Source of the DNA: Andalucia godoyi
Taxonomy: Eukaryota; Discoba; Jakobea; Jakobida; Andaluciidae
Assembly: GCA_009859145.1 (NCBI GenBank)
Contig: VRVR01000047.1
Span: 181,093-245,092 of the forward strand
Length of the DNA: 64,000 nucleotides
Direction of reading: 5' to 3'
The notes below the pieces were generated by a model. The model was given only the letters and a program-made list of their open reading frames with translations. It was not told where the DNA came from and ran no database searches. Both the position numbers and the translations under genes were made by a program. This document shows positions 9,454 to 20,246 of this stretch, one piece after another (within the stretch, counting starts at the first letter, position 1; every line of letters begins with the position of its first letter).

Positions 9454-11286
9454 ATGAAGTCGATGCAGGATGTGCTGCAACATCCAGTGTATCTGAGCTT
9501 GATCTTTTCGGGGCTTCACTACCGAGAATTGGCGTCGATCGCGCTGGTGTGCTCGAGCTGGAATTCCGCCGCGCGCACGGCGGTTCTTCGCGGGATTGCG
9601 CGGCGATGGGACTCAGTTTCATCGCGAGGGGACGAAGAATCGTCAAACTACAGCCATGCCTGTACCGGGTCCTATGCTGCTATCCGCGTCTGCGAGTTTG
9701 GGAGTGGGTATGACGACGAGCATGCGTACGAGTTGTGTGCATACGCAAGCGGCACCCATGCGTCTGGTCAGAGGCTCCCGCCGAGCATTCGGTCGCTGCT
9801 GCGCTCGTATACCTTGTTTGTCGGGGCTTCGAATGCACAGGGATCCGCCTCCACCGATTGCCGCGACGCTGATCATCCTGCTGCGCTGATGGAGGGTCTT
9901 ACCGCTCTGACGCGCTTACAGGTGCACGTCGTAGGAGCCGATGCGTCACAAGCCCGAATGCCTCCACTGTTCAACGTCTGTGCTGCGCTTTCCTGCAGCT
10001 GCCTGCGTGGGCTGAGGTCGCTCTGTGTTGCTCTGTCTGAGGACTGCTCGCCGGACTTGCGGTTATCGGACGCCATCCCTGCGCTGACCACGGTGCGACA
10101 GACGTGCTCGCAGCTCTCGAGCCTGACGCTTGCAGCACCTCAGTTGTCGCGACAGGATATTCTGCACATAGCAAGTGCTCCGCAATCGTTTCTGCTTTTG
10201 TCGTGCTTTCGCTTATCGTCCTCGAACACGTATTCTCTAGACAGCGACGACCCTGCTGACCATGCGGCGGTCTTGCAACTCGCGCGAATGATTTCTCGAA
10301 ACACCGGGTTCCAAAAGATTGCGTTTCACCAAATCGCGTTCACGAGAGATGCGATCCAGCTGCTTGCAGAATCGCATTTGCCGTTCCTTCGCTCGTTCGG
10401 GCTTACGGCAATGCACTGGAATGTGCAAAAGGCACAGGCGCTCGCTTGTTCGCGCTGGAGAACCATTGAGGAGCTGCACTTGACGGACGCTGCAGGGCTA
10501 TATGAAGACGGCCTGTCTGTCCTGTTTTCGTGCACAATGATCCGCCGTTTGCGAGTTCTTACGCTCTCCACGCGATTTTGGAACGTGGATCCGATGCTGT
10601 CTGCCGAATACGGACTTCCGACGGTGGACCACGCCAACGTGCACAGCTTGTATGCCCCGATGATGTCGTTTGGCGCACTCTCCGCGATCGATCTCTCTGG
10701 AAATGACTGGTTCTGCAGCACGGTCGAAGCGGTATCCGCTTCCACTCGGCTGTTCTCTACCCACGGCTTCGCCTCGAGAATCTCCAAACTCGGTATTGCG
10801 AATGTCGGCTTTTCTGCGCAGACCCTGGAGATTTTCCTGACCAACTGCTCATGGGACAACGTGCAACATCTCGATGTCTCTGAAAACGACAAGATGGGAG
10901 ACAGTGTGCTCGATATCCTTTCGTCCTGTCCGTTCCGCAAACACCTCGCTTCTCTGGAAATGCGTGGTTGCGGCGTTTCTTCCGCTGCCTTCCAGGCGTT
11001 CGTTGGCGTGAACAACCTTCCAAATCTGCGTATGCTCGACATTTCTGCGAATGACCTTGACTGCACAGGGTGCGCCGCACTTGCCCGCCACTCTCGCAAT
11101 TTCCCAAATTTGGCGTCACTGATAATGGCGTGCAGCTCCATCGGGGAGGCTGGTGCCTGGTGCTTGTGCGGTCTCAAGCAGTTGTCGTATTTGGACGTTT
11201 CCAGCAATGGTGTTCCGGCAAGCTTCCGAGACGCAGTGATGTCTTCGCCGACGATGCTGCCTCTCCTAGAAGTTGCCCTGATTTAA
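9454..11286 (+). CDS. F-box/leucine-rich-repeat protein
   Basis: The product has 610 residues from ATG 9454 (a second ATG at 9463). Residues about 7-45 (LSLIFSGLHYRELASIALVC, then SSWNSAAR) fit an F-box, the Skp1-binding motif of SCF ubiquitin ligases. The rest is Leu-rich. Recognisable LRR units are strongest at the C-terminal end, with LDVSEND, LEMRGCGVSS, LRMLDISANDLD and LSYLDVSSNGV spaced about 25-30 residues apart. The likely role is substrate recognition in an SCF complex; the substrate cannot be told. A small ATP-independent LRR scaffold lacking true F-box function remains possible. Confidence 0.7.
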   Translation: MKSMQDVLQHPVYLSLIFSGLHYRELASIALVCSSWNSAARTAVLRGIARRWDSVSSRGDEESSNYSHACTGSYAAIRVCEFGSGYDDEHAYELCAYASGTHASGQRLPPSIRSLLRSYTLFVGASNAQGSASTDCRDADHPAALMEGLTALTRLQVHVVGADASQARMPPLFNVCAALSCSCLRGLRSLCVALSEDCSPDLRLSDAIPALTTVRQTCSQLSSLTLAAPQLSRQDILHIASAPQSFLLLSCFRLSSSNTYSLDSDDPADHAAVLQLARMISRNTGFQKIAFHQIAFTRDAIQLLAESHLPFLRSFGLTAMHWNVQKAQALACSRWRTIEELHLTDAAGLYEDGLSVLFSCTMIRRLRVLTLSTRFWNVDPMLSAEYGLPTVDHANVHSLYAPMMSFGALSAIDLSGNDWFCSTVEAVSASTRLFSTHGFASRISKLGIANVGFSAQTLEIFLTNCSWDNVQHLDVSENDKMGDSVLDILSSCPFRKHLASLEMRGCGVSSAAFQAFVGVNNLPNLRMLDISANDLDCTGCAALARHSRNFPNLASLIMACSSIGEAGAWCLCGLKQLSYLDVSSNGVPASFRDAVMSSPTMLPLLEVALI

Positions 11287-11511
11287 TGAAGACAAGATTC
11301 GCTTTCATTGATGTATGGAAGGAGGCGTGCATGCGCAAAAAGAAAGAAAAAGAAAAGCAAAGAAAAGAAAAGAAAAAACAAAAACCAATCAATGCGTAAA
11401 TTATTGAAGGATACAATACAGAAATAATAATAAAATAAATAAATACAGTGAAACCCAAAAAAACAAGACAAAAAACACATTAAAGAGACAGTAGTAACAA
11501 TAGGGAGGCAA

Positions 11512-14500
11512 CTAGGTGGACGTCGTCGTCACAGTATGAGGATTCGCAGGCATAGAGAATAGCGACCTCAGGCTGCGGGGTTCCTCATGAGGAAAGTCCA
11601 GAGATGCAGCAAGATCGGCGAACGCCGCAGGCGAAAGCAGTTGACTCTCGAACAGCGACCGCAGAAAATGCTGAACGACCAGGAAAATTTCTTCGACAAA
11701 AAGGTATCCTCGAGGACGAAGAAGCCCCAGCAGCCGCTTGACAAACGAGAATGCAGACACCAGGCAGGACACTGCAGAATCTAACAAGCATTCGCGAAAC
11801 GACTGGACCACAAACTGCAAAAATTTGATACAGTCATCCTGCAGTTGAAACGCAGCAGCAAGCTCCACAAAAAAGGAGCATGCATCAACAAATGCTCCGT
11901 AGAATGACTGTTCGATCTTGTCGTTCCACACTTTCTGCTGCTGCAGTTCACGCAGCATTGCGAAATCTCTCCGCATCCTTTCGAAACGATGCACGGGGTT
12001 GATCTTCTCGCTCGCACCTGCTGAGCGCGAATTCAAAGGGGTTGTCGAACGAAGGACCCGATTGACTTCAGATTCAAGAATAGGAAGCAACCGAGAATCC
12101 ACGACATGCTGGAACGATCCTCCAGACACGTGGTCTATGGTGATCTGAATGGCATGCTTCAGTGAGTCAACCATCTGCGAATTCAGAAACAAAAAGTGCA
12201 AATTCTCCAACGCTCTTAAGCGCTTCACAAACTCCTGGTGCAGGCGACGAAGAACAATCTCTCTTCGATCCGACGGCGTATCCCTAGCATGTCTCTGTGC
12301 GAACATCATTACATCCTCTCTTCGGAACCGGGTCTCCAACGAATCCATCAGAATATCAACACAAATGTTCATCAGACGGCCCAGCTGCGGATCTGAATTG
12401 AGAAATGCAGTTTCCAGATTTCTCCGGATGGACACCGGGACGATCCGAGCCAGGCGCTTGGTCGGAGTACTCCGGCCGTCTGGAGAACTGGTTGCGGACG
12501 TTGAAGTTCTGAAAATCGGCCGATTGGGACTGGAGAAGGAGGTCGAGAGTGTCTCGCCCATATTTGCAATTATAGGAAACAGCTGGGTCAGTTTGCCAGG
12601 GGGAAGAAACATAAATCTGCGAGAAGGACCTCGATGGGCGGGTTTGCGCGTGCCCATCGAAGACGTAAACCTCGAAGAAAGCAGCATTTCAACAACCGGT
12701 AGATCCAGATTCTCCGTAAACTCATCCAACAACATGCGCAGCAAGCACATCTCTTCCAGCAATGCCGTATGCAAATCCTCATGAGGGTCCTGGCCAGCCA
12801 CGACATCACGAACCTCCGAAACGGCACAGGTGTGAATGGACACGACGACGGAGGCTACGTCTTTGAGAAACGGAATGTGATCCCACAAATGCATGTGATC
12901 CAATGCCAGTTTGCACATCGGAAGCAGCCCACCAATAAGCGCCAGGAAGGCGCCAGTTTCGCAAGCACTCTTGAAGACCGCATCCAAGGAAAACGGACTC
13001 GGGCACAAAACGTCCCAAGCAGGATGGTCATGCCCGACTGTATGTTCAGAAGCTTGGAGAATGGGCTCGCTGTACAGAGTCACAAGGACTCGACACACTG
13101 TCTGCAGCTGCTGCATGTCCTCCCAGAAATGCGAAGCGCCACCAGAAGCGTAGAGTGCGAAGAGCGAGTGCAACCCATCTCGTAAGAACTGAGAGCAGGA
13201 GGCCAGAAGGTGCTGTCGGAAAAAAGGACGATTGCCTACCAGCCTCGCACATATCCCTGACATCAGTTTGTCCACAATCGAGACAGACGGGAACAGATCC
13301 AGCAAAAGTTCGTCTTCTTGACCGATTCCTCGGTCCGACGTTCGATCGGCATTTCGAAACTCTGAACCCGACGAAACAGGAACCGCATTCAGTAAGGGAG
13401 AGCGGACAGTCAGTGGTCTTGCAGAAGAGGAGGTAGAAGACGAAGAAGCGCCGCCGCCAGTGGACGATGCAGCGGCCTCCGCAGCTGATGGCGCGGATGA
13501 TGACGGAAAGGATTGCGCGGGGATGTTAGGGGCAACCATCCTGCTTTCTAATTTCAAGGTACGAACCATCTTGTTCGTTGGTTGCCACACAGAAGTTGCC
13601 GGAGAAGCTGCTGCAGGACCGACTGGAATCGGGGCTGGAGTCGTTGAAGACGAGCTCGCCATCACATGAAAGTCCTGCAAATTCAACCTCTTTTTCCTGC
13701 ATTGCGTGGCCGATGACGAAGGCCTCGTATCCGCAGAAGCAAAAGCATGCCCGGAGCGCTCGACAGAGGCGCCTGGCAATACAGTTGTGGAGCCTCCAAC
13801 CTGGGTGCTCTTCTTGTCGAGTGGATCTAAACGAGTCGCAGCTTTGTCGGCCAACGCCTCGCTCCAGATGCCCTCGCTCCAACGAGCAACAATCCACTTT
13901 GCAAACCAGTACTCGTTGCTTGGCATCAACAGAGCATTCAGCGCATCCACAGCGCTTCTGAGCTCTTCCTTGTTGATCGACACTGCAGAGCAAAACGGCA
14001 AAATTCTTGTATAGACAATTTCGAAGCACTTGACACGGTTGTCAAACTGCGATGTCTCTGTTGGGCCCCAGTCATGGCGCGTAGCTTTCATCAAGTCCAT
14101 CGATTGCTGGCGCTTTTCAGCATGCGTAGGCGGCGTGAATCGTAGTGCTGAGCCAGCTTTTTGAGTCAAATACGCATCAATCAGCGGACACTCCATGGGA
14201 CACGTGCTCACACTCTTCATAAAATTCTGAACCACACTTGCTTGCAACGGGACAAGAAGATGGCTCAAAAGAACGCACAGCATCCCGAGCATTCGATCCA
14301 CACTCGCGATCCGGAATCCAAATGCATTCGGTGCAGAGAGTTGCTCGGCACCCAAAACCCTGCCCAAGTCGCGACACACTATGATTTTGCATCGGCTGCT
14401 AAGCAGAGCGCCCAGTCGACCGACAATGAAGAGCGACGACACACACACCGATCCAGGAACAGGTGCCCTTGAAGGAACAGGATCCGCCGCGTCCGCGATC

Positions 14501-14991
14501 AGCGATGCAAGGTCCGCATAGGCAGCCGCGGCGTCCGTGATGCGTAAGGCCTCCAGAGCACGTGCCTCCTCATCCAGTGCCCCGGAACTAGACAGCTCGG
14601 GATATGAAAGCAACTTTTCAGCGGCTGCTCGGTGACATGCCAGAACCTTTTCTGCATCCGACACAATCTTCTTGACGAGGGCCTTCACAAACTGCGACCG
14701 GCCTATCCTGACTGTGTGCTCCTACGCGTACCGCTCACTCCCGAAAACATTACTCATCGCACGTGCACACAGAGATAGACGGACAGACGGACAGACATAA
14801 AAGAGGTAAAACAAAGGGTTAGTCAACTGAAATCAACAAGGAGACAGAATGAGAGCAGAGGCGGGAATGGCTCATACTGGAAATATGTGTGTTGGAAATG
14901 CAAGCGATGTGTCAAAGAGCCACTCGCGAACGGACGCCCAAGGAGCATGTGGGTCCCGCAATAGGAGACGCGCCGCAGCATCCGCATCCAT
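11512..14991 (-). CDS. CDAN1: Codanin-1-like protein, two exons (14991-14878 and 14691-11512)
   Basis: The long exon (11512-14691) has no ATG near its 5' end. An upstream exon at 14991-14878 supplies ATG and 38 residues, ends at a GTATGA donor and joins in phase 0 at CAG|TTT, giving about 1097 residues. The combined N-terminus parallels human codanin-1: LLLRDPHAPWASVREWL resembles its SLLREEVSVAAVVRWIA, and QFVKALVKKIVSDAEKVL its EFVPFLLNFLREQSSRVL. The middle (NRVKCFEIVYTRI; FFRQHLL) and the helical C-terminal third also follow the codanin pattern. Residues about 330-490 are Ser/Ala/Pro-rich and probably disordered. Codanin-1 binds the histone chaperone ASF1 and the nuclease CDIN1 in animals. 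The homology is judged by eye, so the symbol is provisional. Confidence 0.55.
14692..14877 (-). other. Intron in the codanin-1-like gene
   Basis: On the minus strand it runs GTATGA to GGTCGCAG, 186 bases, and contains a CTAAC element and a pyrimidine-rich part. The in-frame TAG just upstream of exon 2 shows that exon 2 cannot extend further than 14721. Acceptors leading to exon starts at 14721 or 14718 are also in phase. Confidence 0.6.
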
Positions 14992-15217
14992 AATAATAAT
15001 AATAACTATTATTATTCTTATGAAATAATCGCGGGGTTCTTGGTCCTCCTCCAGCTGCTTGCTGAAACCTCGTTAGCGTCTTCTGTTTTGAGGATTTGTA
15101 TTTTTTATTGCTGAGGTCGCAGTTTCCATGTTCACGGTAAGCACTACGGACAGGCTGGGAAATGCTACGACAGGCTGATTGTAGACGTCGGAATGAGGAT
15201 CGATGCGAGCGCCGTTA
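14992..15217. other. Intergenic region with an AT-rich inverted repeat
   Basis: It holds the promoter of the codanin-1-like gene and the 3' flank of the gene at 15218. A run of ATA/ATT trinucleotides at about 14994-15016 forms a short inverted repeat next to the start codon of exon 1. Nothing else is recognised. Confidence 0.5.
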
Positions 15218-18200
15218 TCAAGAAGTGTGGCTGGTGCACTCTGCATCCTCCAGCTTGCTGAGATCGGTCAGATGAGCGGACTTGTCTCTGATGAAAGAAT
15301 CTTGGAGAAACTTTGATATTTGCTCGTGGGTCGTGCCCCCGCGAAGATCCGTCGAGCGCATGAAGAGCGGAGCGAGTTGTGGACAGACCGTTCGAAGCAC
15401 GGCCACAGCCATTTGCACGTTCTTTTTCGCACGCGGGTTCATGCGCTTGTCGCAAAGAGCAATGTATGCCTTGAGAACTGGAACTGCAAATGGGCTGTCG
15501 GATTTCACCAGCTGAGACACGGATTCCAACGGAGGCCTCCGGAAGAGCTGCCGAGACGCACAGCCGTCTGTCCAGAGATCTGCGGCTAGCGCAGCCAATG
15601 TGAATGCCTTGGCATGGCTTCTGTCCTGGAAAACAAACAATCGCAGCGCACAGAGACTGATCATCTGAGGCCAGTTTCCAGGAGCCAGAAGCTCAGAGCA
15701 TCTGGAGACCAGAGTCAGAACGCAGGTGTCCAACGCCACCTTCCCTTCCTTGAGCATCCCGTTCACGCACTTTGTAAACATGATCATGTATGTTTCGCGT
15801 TCGCGCAGACCCTTTCGCTTGATGATCTTCATGGCGTGCTCAAAAGCATTACGAAGCGGGATGCATCGATCCAGCAGGGAGCACACAAACGAGCCAAAGT
15901 GGTAGGACAGCGGGACCAAGGAGTGCAGAATGGACGGGAAAACATCCCCACAGAACAGGTGTTCTCGAAACCCCAGCCCTACTGTGCTGTCAAGAAAGGA
16001 GAAGAGAGATGCGGACACCAGCCTCTTGAACCCAATGAACGTTCTAAGCCGATGCGTTATTTCCACAACTGACATCGAGGTTAAACAGAATATGCACTGC
16101 TGAACCGCATCGAGCAGCGTGCGGTCCAGAGGTCCTTTCTGATTGTTCAAAAGGTACTCGTCAAACCGTTGGGCAAAAGTCATCATGGACGAATATGCGC
16201 CCGAGGTAACATTCAGATCCGTGTGGGTGTGCATGATCCACGCCCGAAGCGCTCCAAAGGTTTCACTCATTTCCTCGCTGTCTGGACTGGCAATATTCAG
16301 TTTTCGCAGACGAGCAGCGCTGCGGCCAAACGAGCTCTGAAGATCCTCGCCTGCAGTGAACGACGGTGTATAGATATGAAAGGAGATCTGCGTATCGGAA
16401 AGAGACTCGTTGGCTGCGTCCACTGCGCCGTCGCCTGTATTCCCGCCACCGACGAGCCCCAAGCCGACGTTCGACATGCAAAAGCTGGCGTCGAGGCTTT
16501 CTGCAAAGTTCTGGCGCTCGGGTAATGGGGGACCTTTTGGAAGCCCGGCAATGTTATCTTCATAAAAGTCGAGAATGTCCATCGAATTGCAGTCATGGGC
16601 GGACAGGCACACCGTATCCGCGAGAGATGCCTCCATGAAAGATCCTTCAGGCGGAGTGTCATCGAGCAGGATGTTCAAAACCTCCGGCAGATCGGGGATG
16701 TCATCAAGAACTGTGCCGTCTCTCAGCGAAGACATGAGCGAGTGGAACTCGTTCACCAGCCGCGGGCTTGCGAGAGACGGTTCGAGACCGGGGCTAGAAA
16801 CGCTGGACCGTAGCGATCTTTTAAAAGTCTCGAACGATGAGTTCAGATCGTCCGAGCCATGTTCGTAGCACACGTAGTTGGGTCCGACAACGTGGTCATT
16901 CGAAATGATCTGCACCAGTCCATTTGAATCGTCCTCAGGGGCGGGATAAGCGTACCGAGATGGCAGTTCTTCGTCTTTAGCGAGCGACGTGACGCACACC
17001 TTGTGCGACAGCAGTGTGTCCGCCATATCCAGCAAGGTGTCTGTCGACAGGGCTGTGAGCATTCCAGAGGGCTCCGCTGGGTGCCGCACTGCAATCATCA
17101 TTCGAGTACTCGCGAAAGGAAAACACACATAGGAGCAGAACATCGGGACAACATGAATACTGGGGCAAAACAGACTGCACATGCGTTTGGACACCATTTC
17201 AAGCAAAGACGCATATTCGACTTCCACACTGGAAGAGGCAATCCAGTGGCATGAAGAACAGGGGACGCTTTGGGCTGGCCCCACCATTCCAGACGCCCAG
17301 CAATCTGACACGAGAAAATTCCGGCATTCTTGCAAATAGGCAAGACTCGGAGATACGGACGCCGCCTGGGTGGCGATTGCCATCATGACAAGACTGATCG
17401 ACAGAAGCGGATACGAAGTGTCGAGGACGCTTTTCACCGTGTCAGACAGTTCAAAATCAATGCACCCCAGATGCGCTCCGAAGAACACCGCTGCGATCGA
17501 CAGCAGGGAACCAACCTCAGAGGTGACGTCGAACTGTAAGAGGCCAGCATTCTTTGCAGAAAGCGGTGACGACTGCAGAAATGGCTCCAGTGCGTCCAGC
17601 GCGCTTGCAACGAACTGCCGATTCTGCGGTAAAAACCGAAGCGAGTTGCGCTTGGACAGTATAGTGTCAAATATCCCAGAATTCAGCAGAGTTATTTCGA
17701 CAGCGGAAACATCACGACCCTGCAGCGTAACCTTTTTCGGTTCGCACGGGAAGAAACTCCAAGAAGTCTGAGTATTGCAAATCAGAAAAGGAAACACATC
17801 GCTCAGTGTGGAAAACATGCGCAACAACACTCCGTCCAATGATGCTGTGCTTTCATACCACAACGAAATTCCGGGTTGGAGCGACCGGTCAATCGAGATG
17901 GAGCGAATGTGGAGAACACCAGGCGGATCAAGCTGGATGAAATCATTCAGCTGCTTTGCAGCAGATGCAGTTGCGAACGAATTGAGCAAGGACTGCGGAA
18001 GCAACGTCAGTCGCTTCAGTATTGTGATCGGGCACCCGAGCATCACCAAGGATTCCACGTGGCGATGCTCTACCTTCTTGAACACTCCGAACGGATCCAC
18101 CACAATGTGCTTCCACGGCCGAGGACGCTGCGATTTGGCATCCACCAGCTTAATCTCGGCCGACTCGCCATCGCAGTAGCGGTACGTGCTGTGATCTTCG

Positions 18201-18259
18201 CACACCGAACACACATTCCACCGTCCGTCGCCGTGAAACGCGTGCATCGCCCCTCTCAT
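15218..18259 (-). CDS. Protein of unknown function, 1013 residues
   Basis: The frame is intact from ATG 18259 to the stop at 15218. I recognise no family. Near the N-terminus is a Cys/His-rich stretch (CSVCEDHSTYRYC, about 17-29) that might bind a metal. The middle (about 540-700) is acidic and Ser-rich and probably disordered, with many Asp-Leu motifs. The C-terminal 300 residues look alpha-helical and repeat-like, similar to ARM/HEAT folds. No transmembrane helix or signal peptide stands out. It lies upstream of the codanin-like gene and downstream of PrimPol, all on the minus strand. The regular amino-acid composition with Trp, Cys and Phe throughout supports a real gene. Confidence 0.75.
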   Translation of the reverse strand: MRGAMHAFHGDGRWNVCSVCEDHSTYRYCDGESAEIKLVDAKSQRPRPWKHIVVDPFGVFKKVEHRHVESLVMLGCPITILKRLTLLPQSLLNSFATASAAKQLNDFIQLDPPGVLHIRSISIDRSLQPGISLWYESTASLDGVLLRMFSTLSDVFPFLICNTQTSWSFFPCEPKKVTLQGRDVSAVEITLLNSGIFDTILSKRNSLRFLPQNRQFVASALDALEPFLQSSPLSAKNAGLLQFDVTSEVGSLLSIAAVFFGAHLGCIDFELSDTVKSVLDTSYPLLSISLVMMAIATQAASVSPSLAYLQECRNFLVSDCWASGMVGPAQSVPCSSCHWIASSSVEVEYASLLEMVSKRMCSLFCPSIHVVPMFCSYVCFPFASTRMMIAVRHPAEPSGMLTALSTDTLLDMADTLLSHKVCVTSLAKDEELPSRYAYPAPEDDSNGLVQIISNDHVVGPNYVCYEHGSDDLNSSFETFKRSLRSSVSSPGLEPSLASPRLVNEFHSLMSSLRDGTVLDDIPDLPEVLNILLDDTPPEGSFMEASLADTVCLSAHDCNSMDILDFYEDNIAGLPKGPPLPERQNFAESLDASFCMSNVGLGLVGGGNTGDGAVDAANESLSDTQISFHIYTPSFTAGEDLQSSFGRSAARLRKLNIASPDSEEMSETFGALRAWIMHTHTDLNVTSGAYSSMMTFAQRFDEYLLNNQKGPLDRTLLDAVQQCIFCLTSMSVVEITHRLRTFIGFKRLVSASLFSFLDSTVGLGFREHLFCGDVFPSILHSLVPLSYHFGSFVCSLLDRCIPLRNAFEHAMKIIKRKGLRERETYMIMFTKCVNGMLKEGKVALDTCVLTLVSRCSELLAPGNWPQMISLCALRLFVFQDRSHAKAFTLAALAADLWTDGCASRQLFRRPPLESVSQLVKSDSPFAVPVLKAYIALCDKRMNPRAKKNVQMAVAVLRTVCPQLAPLFMRSTDLRGGTTHEQISKFLQDSFIRDKSAHLTDLSKLEDAECTSHTS

Positions 18260-18491
18260 ACGAACCTGTCCAGTATTTCACAGGGATATACTCAAAGTAA
18301 TAAATGCATATTTTAACGCTTACAATACACATGGGGGAAGCATCCCCGGTACATATGCAGGAAAACAGCACCGTATCCGGCAGAACGTAGAAAAAATACC
18401 CCTTTCGGAACATTCTGCAACCGGCCATAATATGTGTCAGCCAGGAAATGCGAAAACCTTCCATATTCTGCACGATGGATCGGGAGATTAC

Positions 18492-20225
18492 CTAATGAGA
18501 CGCTTCCTCACGACAAGCTGCCTCAAACAGTGCTGCCTCGAATGCTGCTTCCTCGTCCACACCAGGCGTCGTTGTATGAGCTTCGTCGCAGAGCAGCGGT
18601 AGCACACAAGAAGGCGACTGACCTGGTGCGCCAACGTCCCTGAGGAGAGCATCCACAGAAGTATCATCTTGCTGGAGAATCACGTCCATGAACACGCCCT
18701 CGATTTCAAACGGCAATGGTCGAAAAGATGGAAGGATGGGCTTGGGAGACGAGCGGTAGTCTGCATACCGGCAGTCTGGATCGAAGCATTTCTGATAAAA
18801 CGTGCCGGATTTGAGGTCAATCAAGTAGTATTGTGTGTTGGACTTGTGTTGCCGACCGATGTTTTCACAATACTTGTTTCCAATTGTCGACACCGTCAGA
18901 ATCTGTGCGCTGCTATCTATGATTTGCCACTTTCGCATTTGCAGCGGTTCATGCCGTGTGTAGAAATCCGGGATGGGAAATCCTGCAAACGACTGCCATT
19001 CTTCAAACAGAGGGTGCAAGTTGGGCTGCGAAACCTTGGTGAAAAGTTGCTCGAGGAAGAAGCGAACGGAAGGAAACGGGAACGTCGTCAACGACCCTTC
19101 AGCGACAGGAGCGTCTCGTTCCAGGCTTGGGCAACCGGAACCATTTTGCCTCCACAAGCATGTTCCCAGCGGGTACTTCGACCCCGAGGACGATGCAGAT
19201 TTTGCGTCGAGTGTCCATTCCAGTATTCTTAGCGATGCTGGGTTGTACAAGCTCAGATCCGCTACAACAAGCGAGTTCTTAAACTTGCACTTTTCTGCAC
19301 TGATGCTGCCGAGCTCCGAGGACTTTCGATACAGAAACGGATTGTGTTTCGCAAACTTGCTTGATCGATACAGCCGAAAGCATCTGTTCCGCGTGTACAC
19401 GCCAACGTCGATGCACGGAACCTCCTTCTTGGACACATTACCATCGTCGTCGACATCTTTTTTCTTCACAAACAACACGTTGATTCTCGGATCGAATTCC
19501 CGGCGACCCTGGAGCTCATCCAGCATTGCAAAGACGAACTGTCCGACATGCAGATTGTTCTTCCACACAGCATCCGCGAACGGGACAACCAAGTGCTTGG
19601 AGAACTTGTGGCTCGTGCACGCGTCCAGGCACACGATTTTTGCCCGTGTGGACTCGAGGGTTGTGCATTGCACCGCCATCAGCCGCTGCGCGCCTTCCAA
19701 GAAAAGATCAATCAGAACCTGCACCATATGTTCGCCGTCACGGTCCGGACTGTCCTCCAGCATGTATTCCACATCAAAGTACAAGTGACACACGTCAGCC
19801 TCGCGGATAACTTCGTTGTAGCACACTGCACCGTCTCTTCCCGCAACAGCAGTGTTCCTTTCTTCCTCCAGCAATTCATAGTACCGATCGAAAAACGAGT
19901 CCACGGACGCAACAACGTACTTGCGACGTCCGGCACTCGACAGCTCATATGCCCACAGTCGAAGATGCGCACCTGCTTCGTGGTGCCGCGCGTACAAAAG
20001 CGCCTCTTCCTGCTTGCCAAACTCGGTCCACACAGCACGACCACTTAATCTCCTTTGTTTCGCGCGATCCTCAACTTTGCGCAGAAACTTCCTCCACGCA
20101 GGCTCGTCGTCCGCACCAATGCTATCGCTCTTCTTCCCGTAAAAGAAAGATTTCGACAAGGACTTTAGCTGCTTTCGACCTTGCGAATCCATCGTCGTCG
20201 CATGCTCCATGCTCCAAACTGCCAT
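18492..20225 (-). CDS. PRIMPOL: PrimPol, DNA-directed primase/polymerase
   Basis: An archaeo-eukaryotic primase-family enzyme that reprimes stalled forks in nucleus and mitochondria. The first in-frame ATG is 20225 (577 residues); ATGs at 20210 and 20192 are alternatives. The catalytic motif HLYFDVEY supplies Asp151 and Glu153. SHKFSKHLVV matches the nucleotide-binding motif. CIDVGVYTRNRCFRLYRSSK supplies the third acidic residue, about Asp273, spaced as in human PrimPol. The C-terminal UL52-type zinc knuckle is complete: CENIGRQH (C-x6-H), then YQKCFDPDC (C-x4-C). The C-terminus is acidic and could carry an RPA-binding motif as in the human protein. Length and motif order fit the family (human 560). 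Confidence 0.93.
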   Translation of the reverse strand: MAVWSMEHATTMDSQGRKQLKSLSKSFFYGKKSDSIGADDEPAWRKFLRKVEDRAKQRRLSGRAVWTEFGKQEEALLYARHHEAGAHLRLWAYELSSAGRRKYVVASVDSFFDRYYELLEEERNTAVAGRDGAVCYNEVIREADVCHLYFDVEYMLEDSPDRDGEHMVQVLIDLFLEGAQRLMAVQCTTLESTRAKIVCLDACTSHKFSKHLVVPFADAVWKNNLHVGQFVFAMLDELQGRREFDPRINVLFVKKKDVDDDGNVSKKEVPCIDVGVYTRNRCFRLYRSSKFAKHNPFLYRKSSELGSISAEKCKFKNSLVVADLSLYNPASLRILEWTLDAKSASSSGSKYPLGTCLWRQNGSGCPSLERDAPVAEGSLTTFPFPSVRFFLEQLFTKVSQPNLHPLFEEWQSFAGFPIPDFYTRHEPLQMRKWQIIDSSAQILTVSTIGNKYCENIGRQHKSNTQYYLIDLKSGTFYQKCFDPDCRYADYRSSPKPILPSFRPLPFEIEGVFMDVILQQDDTSVDALLRDVGAPGQSPSCVLPLLCDEAHTTTPGVDEEAAFEAALFEAACREEASH

Positions 20226-20246
20226 ACATCCGTCTGGTCTTGCCAA

